Assembly (NCBI GenBank): GCA_012515365.1
Contig: JAAYYM010000418.1
Location: 1 to 6,022, forward strand
Source: Clostridia bacterium
Lineage (GTDB): Bacteria > Bacillota_A > Clostridia > Lachnospirales > Lachnospiraceae
Length of the DNA: 6,022 bases
Direction of reading: 5' to 3'
Shown piece by piece: positions 1-4,420 of the stretch. The notes under the pieces are model-generated. The model did not search any database. It worked only from the letters and a program-made list of their open reading frames with translations, and was not told the DNA's origin. The translations under genes and the position numbers were made by a program. How positions within the stretch are numbered: the first letter of the stretch is position 1; every line of letters starts with the position of its first letter.

Positions 1-456
1 AAAACATGCCAGCATCACCGAGACAAGTAGCAAAATCATAAAAATCACAGTATAGCATGCTGCACGGATTCTCAGCAGAAAATAATTTCTGTTTTCTTTC
101 ACATGATAAATTGCATTTAATCCATTTGTTATGGACAAAAATCCCTGTGCAGAGCTCCAGATTGCAGTAATCACAGAGGCTGACAAAACCGTCAGTGAAT
201 TGTGATATAACTGATCAAGGATGTGAATGGCATATCCATCTATTGAATTAGGTAGCAAAAAGACAATAGCAGACAGAAGGTCTGCTTTTGTTAACGGTGT
301 ATATGGAATGGCTGAAATCAAAAGCAGCAAAAACGGAATCAAAGAAAGGAACGTAAAAAATGCTGAACTAGACGCATGTGTTCTGATGTTCTCCTTTGCT
401 GTTTCTTTTGAAAATATCCTGACTGCCCTTATGATCCATTCAATTTTCTTCCTCAT
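1..456 (-). CDS. YihY/virulence factor BrkB family membrane protein, 3' part missing
   Basis: This is the N-terminal 152 residues of a polytopic membrane protein; the frame stays open to the window edge. It was read by translating the reverse complement. It starts with a basic amphipathic stretch (MRKKIEWIIRAVRIF), followed by a hydrophobic helix at about residues 33-51 (FFTFLSLIPFLLLLISAIPY). The WSSAQGFLSITNGLNAIY block at about 100-117 and the basic segment after it (HVKENRNYFLLRIRA) are hallmarks of the YihY/BrkB family. A further membrane helix begins near 133. Full members usually have about 280-300 residues and six helices, so roughly half is present. The molecular function of the family is unsettled; the old label RNase BN is a known misannotation. 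The ATG overlaps the TGA of the SpoIID-like gene in an ATGA, so the two are surely co-transcribed and probably translationally coupled. Family assignment is firm; a role in sporulation is inference from context. Confidence 0.88.
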   Translation of the reverse strand, partial: MRKKIEWIIRAVRIFSKETAKENIRTHASSSAFFTFLSLIPFLLLLISAIPYTPLTKADLLSAIVFLLPNSIDGYAIHILDQLYHNSLTVLSASVITAIWSSAQGFLSITNGLNAIYHVKENRNYFLLRIRAACYTVIFMILLLVSVMLACF

Positions 457-1967
457 TCATTCTCTCCTAAAGTGATCACTTCAATATCATGGTAAAAACA
501 TTCTAAAATCTGGTCTGCACGCATCCCTTTTTGTGCCATACATTTTGCGGCATTCTGTGACATACCGCCACCATGTCCGCTGCCTCCTCCATACACTTTG
601 ACAGATTGTAAGACTCCATCCTCTTCCTTCCACTCACCGAACGTAAAAAATGCACTCGGCAAAAGAGCCCCCACCTGACTTTCTTCTTCATGATTATTTA
701 TAATTTTATCACATCCTCCGGCTAATACATAGCGAATTAGATTTTGTGAGATCAGTTTGACAGACTTTTCTTCATCTCTTAGCAGAAGTTGCGTGACTAC
801 ACCGCCCTCTTCTCTTTTTAGGATTTTCATTTCTCGTATTTGTTTAAACTGCAAACGCTCTGTTTCATCTAACTTTTCACCTTCAGGCAATACATAGTCA
901 GGCTCTTTTTGAAATCGTTCTAAGATCCTGCGATTGATTTCATCAAGATTTTCAAAATGAATTTCACAATTCCATCGATACCAGTCCTCCTGATATTCAT
1001 AATCCTGTTCATTTCGGTCCTGAATCATAGTTGCAAAATGGATTTCATCTGTCAGCTGTCTGGGTGTATACTGTGCTTTTGTAGATGCTATACCTGCCTT
1101 TAGATAGGTACAGTCTTCATGATTTTTGAGTGGAGAAAACACACATGCATTTGAATAAGCGCCACAGGAAGTTGAGTAATAACATGTTTCGACCAACTCA
1201 CCTTTCTGACATACGACCATCCCTTTAGTTTCATTGACAGCTGCTGTTGTCTCTTCTTGCTCAGAAAGATTCTGATAGACTTGATAATTCGTACTGTCAT
1301 CCACATGTGCATTAAATTTAGGATAAGCAATATGCTGCATCTGTCTGAGCGCATATGTACGAGCGCAAACTGCCTGTGCCTTTAAAGCCTCAAACGGATA
1401 ACCGGCAGGCATTTCACTCGGTACAACCGCATATAAGTATTCTTCCAGACTTAATTCATTTACGATTACAAATCCGCTCTCATCTGTCCTAACCTTAAAT
1501 ATTCCACGATACTCCGGCAGCGTCTGATGACGCTTTACGGAATGTAATGCCATAACCGCATCCGGTTCCTTTGTCTTTAATGTAACGACTCCAAGATCCT
1601 CTATCTGATCATACTGCGTCTTTAGCGCTTCCAGCGAAAAGCTATGCTGTTTCTTTGGCTCCAGAATCGTCGTAAGCGTACCGACACTCAACTCGATTTC
1701 TGATTCACTTGAAATCTCAATGTGATCATGGTAAATGCCTTTAAACTCATCATTCATAATCAATACTCTGATTGAATCCAGTGCATCCTGTTGCAGTTTC
1801 ATTAATGGATCCTGTTGATCTTGCTTATGTTCTTCTATCTGTTTTTCAGCCTCATTTGTCTGCTCATCCTTGACATGTTGACGCTTCATTTGCTCCAATT
1901 CCATTACCATTATGAATCCAATGATAATAACCAGAACAAGTAATACTTTTAGTTTATATGTAATCAT
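453..1967 (-). CDS. spoIID: SpoIID/LytB-domain peptidoglycan lytic transglycosylase (sporulation, engulfment)
   Basis: A 504-residue protein with an N-terminal membrane anchor (about 8-22, [13 protein letters not shown]), so the rest should lie outside the cytoplasmic membrane. A charged Glu/Gln/Lys linker follows (about 23-60), then the SpoIID domain. The signature [34 protein letters not shown] spans about 172-205; Glu185 in PSEMPA matches the catalytic acid of SpoIID. The C-terminal motif [17 protein letters not shown] is at about 462-478. The family cleaves glycan strands and works with SpoIIP and SpoIIM during engulfment. The protein is much longer than Bacillus SpoIID (about 340 residues); extra sequence lies at about 280-430. 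The canonical clostridial Cys-rich zinc motif after the catalytic helix reads [11 protein letters not shown], with no Cys. The frame is open upstream to an ATG at 2135, but that start falls inside the preceding terminator region. I chose the ATG at 1967 because it directly precedes the membrane helix and has a ribosome site and a sigma-E-like promoter in front. It may be a SpoIID paralogue rather than the canonical one. Confidence 0.87.
   Translation of the reverse strand: [504 protein letters not shown]
464..468 (-). promoter_or_regulatory. Ribosome binding site of the yihY-like gene
   Basis: AGGAG lies 7 bases before the ATG at 456, inside the last codons of the SpoIID-like gene. It supports this start and allows re-initiation by ribosomes that finish the upstream gene. 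Confidence 0.75.
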
Positions 1968-1974
1968 ATTTTCT

Positions 1975-1980
1975 ATTCCT
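1975..1980 (-). promoter_or_regulatory. Ribosome binding site of spoIID-like gene
   Basis: AGGAAT sits 7 bases before the ATG at 1967 (AGGA is 9 bases from it). It is a modest site, weaker than that of pckA, but better than anything before the alternative ATGs at 1997 and 2135, so it helps decide the start. Confidence 0.5.
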
Positions 1981-1995
1981 ATCAATGCTTGTTTC

Positions 1996-2024
1996 ATTAT
2001 ATCTTGTTCCGGTAAGATATATTC
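1996..2024 (-). promoter_or_regulatory. Candidate sigma-E sporulation promoter of the spoIID-like operon
   Basis: Read on the minus strand, GAATATA (2024-2018) is followed by exactly 14 bases and then GATATAAT (2003-1996). The Bacillus sigma-E pattern, as I recall it, is KMATATT, about 14 bases, CATACAnT; the matches are 6 of 7 at -35 and 5 of the 7 defined bases at -10. Transcription would start near 1989, about 22 bases before the ATG at 1967 and just upstream of the ribosome site. A sigma-A reading of the same -10 (TATAAT, 2001-1996) has only a poor -35 (TTGAAT) at a 19-base spacing. Sigma-E control is known for spoIID in Bacillus, which fits. Confidence 0.6.
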
Positions 2025-2088
2025 AAAGTTTTTGATAAAAACAGGAAGAAAATTATTTCTCATATCTTTAGTAGAAGCTTTATTACAT

Positions 2089-2117
2089 AAAAAGTGACAG
2101 CCTATAAAGGCTGTCAC
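2089..2117 (-). terminator. Intrinsic terminator of the 6S RNA unit
   Basis: A perfect 9-base stem GTGACAGCC / GGCTGTCAC (2117-2109 with 2102-2094) with a 6-base loop is followed on the minus strand by TTTTT (2093-2089). No T-run follows on the plus strand, so it works in one direction. It separates the RNA unit from the spoIID-like operon. Confidence 0.9.
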
Positions 2118-2121
2118 TATG

Positions 2122-2182
2122 GGTGGATATTCCACCTTTCTCTTTTGTGCTATGATACACAGTAGATCAAAACTCTGTGTAT
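2122..2182 (-). other. Two hairpins in the 3' trailer of the 6S RNA transcript
   Basis: Between the end of the 6S closing stem and the terminator lie two further inverted repeats. ATACACAG / CTGTGTAT (2182-2175 with 2162-2155) has a 12-base loop, and GGTGGA / TCCACC (2136-2131 with 2127-2122) has a 3-base loop. The primary transcript should carry both, unless 6S is trimmed at its 3' end. They are not part of the usual 6S core. They may guide processing or be a small RNA fused to 6S; no function can be assigned. Confidence 0.55.
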
Positions 2183-2366
2183 GGATATCCCAAAATGCCG
2201 GTTCTTGTATTTTGACTCCTAGCTAATGCTAGGTGGGTAACCGCAACTACATCTCTGCCTTCCTCCGATCTTATGAGGCCTGACATCAACTGTAGCAATA
2301 TAAGAATCCCGTTTAAACTGATGTAGGTTCAAAATAACAAGAGTTGTCGAACATTCCAGGAAATCT
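2183..2366 (-). ncRNA. ssrS: 6S RNA (SsrS), regulator of the housekeeping RNA polymerase
   Basis: About 184 nt, transcribed from its own promoter. The ends form a 12-base closing stem, TCCTGGAATGTT (2361-2350) with GGCATTTTGGGA (2199-2188). The stem resembles that of E. coli 6S, which also has ATGTTCG on the 5' side and CGGCAT on the 3' side. A second helix follows: CTTGT and TTTTGA (2341-2337, 2334-2329) with TCAAAA and ACAAG (2215-2210, 2208-2204). The 3' strand of the central region carries a perfect CCTAGC/GCTAGG hairpin (2233-2218), as in Bacillus 6S-1. CTACATC (2326-2320) can pair with GATGTAG (2253-2247) to form the apical arm. 6S RNA binds the sigma-A holoenzyme as an open-promoter mimic and is itself copied into short product RNAs. 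The exact 5' end (2366-2368) and the mature 3' end (near 2183) are inferred. A 60-codon reading frame across this stretch (2401-2219) has no coding support. Confidence 0.85.
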
Positions 2367-2372
2367 ATCTTT

Positions 2373-2401
2373 ATTATATACAAATCATTTCCGTTTTGCA
2401 A
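2373..2401 (-). promoter_or_regulatory. Sigma-A promoter of 6S RNA
   Basis: TTGCAA (2401-2396), 17 bases, then a perfect TATAAT (2378-2373). The 60 bases upstream (2402-2460) are very AT-rich with A and T tracts and could act as an UP element. A start about 7 bases downstream, at 2366, places the expected 6S 5' end correctly, just before the closing stem. Confidence 0.82.
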
Positions 2402-2472
2402 TATAATTATCAGTTTTTAATATAAAAATTTTATTAAATACACACTTTTTACCAATTTCTGATAATTTGTGC

Positions 2473-2503
2473 AAAAACAGGCTGTGTAAGATTACACAGC
2501 CTG
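2473..2503 (-). terminator. Intrinsic terminator of pckA
   Basis: A long stem CAGGCTGTGTAA / TTACACAGCCTG (2503-2492 with 2489-2478) with a 2-base centre (in practice a 4-base loop) is followed on the minus strand by TTTTT (2477-2473). It lies about 33 bases after the pckA stop and ends the pckA transcript before the 6S promoter. Confidence 0.92.
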
Positions 2504-2535
2504 CAATTTTGTAAATTCAGATTTAAAATAATTGA

Positions 2536-4248
2536 TTATAAGCTTGCAGCTTCATCAACGATTTTCTTAAGTGCTGCTAAAGCTTCATCAGGAAGTTTAT
2601 CATAACCTTCCTTCTTAGTAGCGAAGTCTTCAACTGCTTTCACACGATTAGCCATAGCATTCTTTAATGCTGCTACATAATCTTTATCTGAAAGGTTTGG
2701 AGTAAAGTCTCCTGTCTTTCCAGACCATTCATTCATGATTTCGATATCTTCGAAAGGTCCCCATTTTTCAAATTTAGCTTTTCCTTCAACGATTGTCTCA
2801 AGAATTCCTAAAGTATCAGCTGGTTTAACCTTTGCACCCATGAAGTCTCCAGTGTTAACGATGTAGCAGTCAACATCCTTCTCCTGAACGAGTTTTTTGA
2901 ATTTCTCGTAATCATTTACAAGTGGGTATGTTCTAAATGGGTTAGCATAAGGAACAATACGAAGAGCATTTAAGTCTGTACCTGCAGCAACACGTTCTGC
3001 TGTAGATGTCTTTGTAGCAAGTGTAGCACCCATAACTGATGCAAGAGCTGATCCTTTTAATTTAACTACTGGTGGGATTGTAGGATCCTTCATAATCCAG
3101 AAGATTGCATTAACAGGAGCGTCGATCTTGTCAACTCTGTTTGGTGACCATAATTTAGATTTGATAGCACGTCCGTTACCATTTCTGATATCTTCTGTTA
3201 CTAACTGGATCTTTCCATCCTCATCTAATGTACATGAGCAGTTCTGAGCTGATAATAAATACTCGTTGTCAGCACATCCTGTAGGATAATCTGCTGTCTT
3301 ATCAAAGTAAGTAGGCTCAAGAGCAACTGATGAACATGTATCTGTATTGATAATGAAAGCATCATCATGAAGTACAGTGATCGGATATTTTCCGCCATGT
3401 TTTGCATGTGTTAATGTAGATTTACCTGATCCTGAAAGACCAAATACAGATGCAACATATTTTGAACCGTCTGCTAAAGAGTACTCTTTCTGTCCACCGT
3501 GGCATGATGCATAACCATTTCTGTTAGCAAGTGCCCAAGCCATTGTAAGAGTTCCTTTTTTATGCTCTCCGAAGTATCTCATACCAAGGATTGCTGCACA
3601 GTTTTCATTTGTATCGAAGTAGCAAAGTGTCAGAGGATCGCTTAAGCAGCTATAGTCAACATCAGGTCTGTTTCCAGGTATCCACTGAGGATCTGAGAAG
3701 ATATAGATGTCTGGTTCGTTGCCATCTCCAACTTTCTTTGATGTTTTGTACATTTTTACATACTCATCTGACATGTACTGGAAGTTGATCATCCAGTTGT
3801 AAAGGATATTTTCTTCTCCTTCTGGAATAAGAAGATGAGCTTTTACCATGAATTCAGGATCAAGTCCTACGAAGCACTCTGCATGATACATAGTTTTCCA
3901 ACGTGTCTCATAAATAGCGTCCATAACAACTTTATCAAGTTTTGCTTCATTTACTCCAGGCTCTCCTTTGATACGACGAGCTGCTGCATAACGTCCTGTT
4001 ACAGCTCCATCATTGAATAATAAAACCTTTGCATCTTTTTCAAGTCCAAATGTTTCACCATCTTTGATTGGCATATCAGTTACAACTGTTCCCGGTGAAT
4101 TTTTAGCTAATTCATAAGCCTCTTTCAAAGTATTTACTTTTACTACATTGTTTCCGTAGAAAGCAGCTTCAATGATTGAACGAGTTTTAGAAAATCCTAC
4201 TTTTCCTGCTCCAATTTCTGATATTGGATAATAAGCTTTTGTTGACAT
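2536..4248 (-). CDS. pckA: Phosphoenolpyruvate carboxykinase (ATP)
   Basis: A complete 570-residue cytosolic enzyme that interconverts oxaloacetate + ATP and phosphoenolpyruvate + CO2 + ADP. In fermenting gut clostridia it often runs towards oxaloacetate to conserve ATP (inference here). Visible elements: VTGR at 83-86 (Arg86 matches the substrate-binding TGR arginine); GEHKKGTLTMAWALANRNGYASCH at about 227-250, where Lys230 and His250 have the same 20-residue spacing as the metal ligands Lys212/His232 of the E. coli enzyme; P-loop GLSGSGKST at 270-278; the DD pair 295-296 matching the second metal motif; and SPNRVD around Arg371. It is about 30 residues longer than E. coli PckA and diverges from it, as in the Lachnospiraceae-type branch. 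Start chosen for its near-perfect ribosome site. It is monocistronic: own promoter, structured leader and terminator. Confidence 0.97.
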   Translation of the reverse strand: MSTKAYYPISEIGAGKVGFSKTRSIIEAAFYGNNVVKVNTLKEAYELAKNSPGTVVTDMPIKDGETFGLEKDAKVLLFNDGAVTGRYAAARRIKGEPGVNEAKLDKVVMDAIYETRWKTMYHAECFVGLDPEFMVKAHLLIPEGEENILYNWMINFQYMSDEYVKMYKTSKKVGDGNEPDIYIFSDPQWIPGNRPDVDYSCLSDPLTLCYFDTNENCAAILGMRYFGEHKKGTLTMAWALANRNGYASCHGGQKEYSLADGSKYVASVFGLSGSGKSTLTHAKHGGKYPITVLHDDAFIINTDTCSSVALEPTYFDKTADYPTGCADNEYLLSAQNCSCTLDEDGKIQLVTEDIRNGNGRAIKSKLWSPNRVDKIDAPVNAIFWIMKDPTIPPVVKLKGSALASVMGATLATKTSTAERVAAGTDLNALRIVPYANPFRTYPLVNDYEKFKKLVQEKDVDCYIVNTGDFMGAKVKPADTLGILETIVEGKAKFEKWGPFEDIEIMNEWSGKTGDFTPNLSDKDYVAALKNAMANRVKAVEDFATKKEGYDKLPDEALAALKKIVDEAASL

Positions 4249-4253
4249 ATTCG

Positions 4254-4261
4254 TCCTCCTT
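4254..4261 (-). promoter_or_regulatory. Strong ribosome binding site of pckA
   Basis: AAGGAGGA ends 5 bases before the ATG at 4248, an almost complete anti-16S match, as expected for a highly expressed metabolic enzyme. Confidence 0.9.
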
Positions 4262-4350
4262 CTTGGTTATAAAAATATTTATTTTTACCCGCATTATAAA
4301 AATGGTACGGATTTTTAACTTCAGTTGTGCTATTTTCCTAGCACATCCGT
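4262..4350 (-). promoter_or_regulatory. Structured 5' leader of pckA mRNA
   Basis: The mRNA should begin near 4350-4348, giving a leader of about 100 nt. Its 5' end can form a nested structure: ACGGAT (4350-4345) with ATCCGT (4312-4307), enclosing the hairpin GTGCTA / TAGCAC (4344-4339 with 4332-4327, loop GGAAAA). A second, AT-rich hairpin, AAAAATA / TATTTTT (4286-4280 with 4277-4271) flanked by GGT and ACC (4289-4287 with 4267-4265), ends 3 bases before the ribosome site. It is not a riboswitch I recognise. It could be a plain 5' stabiliser or influence ribosome access. No terminator-like alternative fold with a T-run is seen. Confidence 0.45.
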
Positions 4351-4355
4351 AGGCT

Positions 4356-4384
4356 ATTATCTCAAACCGAGTATTAAAAGTCAA
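4356..4384 (-). promoter_or_regulatory. Sigma-A promoter of pckA
   Basis: TTGACT (4384-4379), 17 bases, GATAAT (4361-4356): five of six consensus bases in each box at ideal spacing. The start is expected near 4350-4348. It begins 37 bases after the stop of the upstream aminopeptidase gene. No clear operator palindrome overlaps it. Confidence 0.82.
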
Positions 4385-4420
4385 GTTGAATCCCTACATT
4401 TTTAACATTTCATACAATTT

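Noticed and set aside
227..475. Plus-strand open frame of 82 codons
   Set aside because: It lies antisense to the yihY-like gene, whose minus-strand translation has clear family motifs; no ribosome site of its own.
2122..2145. Possible plus-strand terminator (GGTGGA/TCCACC stem followed by a T-rich stretch)
   Set aside because: No plus-strand gene ends before it, the stem is only 6 bases and the T-run is interrupted. It is better explained as a trailer hairpin of the minus-strand RNA.
2219..2401. Open frame of 60 codons on the minus strand
   Set aside because: It begins on the -35 box of the RNA promoter, has no ribosome site, no recognisable family, and its bases are accounted for by 6S RNA stems.
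2100..2401. SRP RNA, RNase P RNA or tmRNA as the identity of the RNA unit
   Set aside because: No SRP GGAAG/GCAGCC helix 8 block, no RNase P GAGGAAAGTCC-type core, no tmRNA alanine acceptor or tag frame. The rod-like fold with a central bubble fits 6S.
4293..4298. Perfect TATAAT in the pckA leader as a second promoter
   Set aside because: No acceptable -35 box is found at 16-18 bases (the hexamers read like AAGTTA or GAAGTT), while a good promoter lies 60 bases upstream. In AT-rich DNA this is probably chance.
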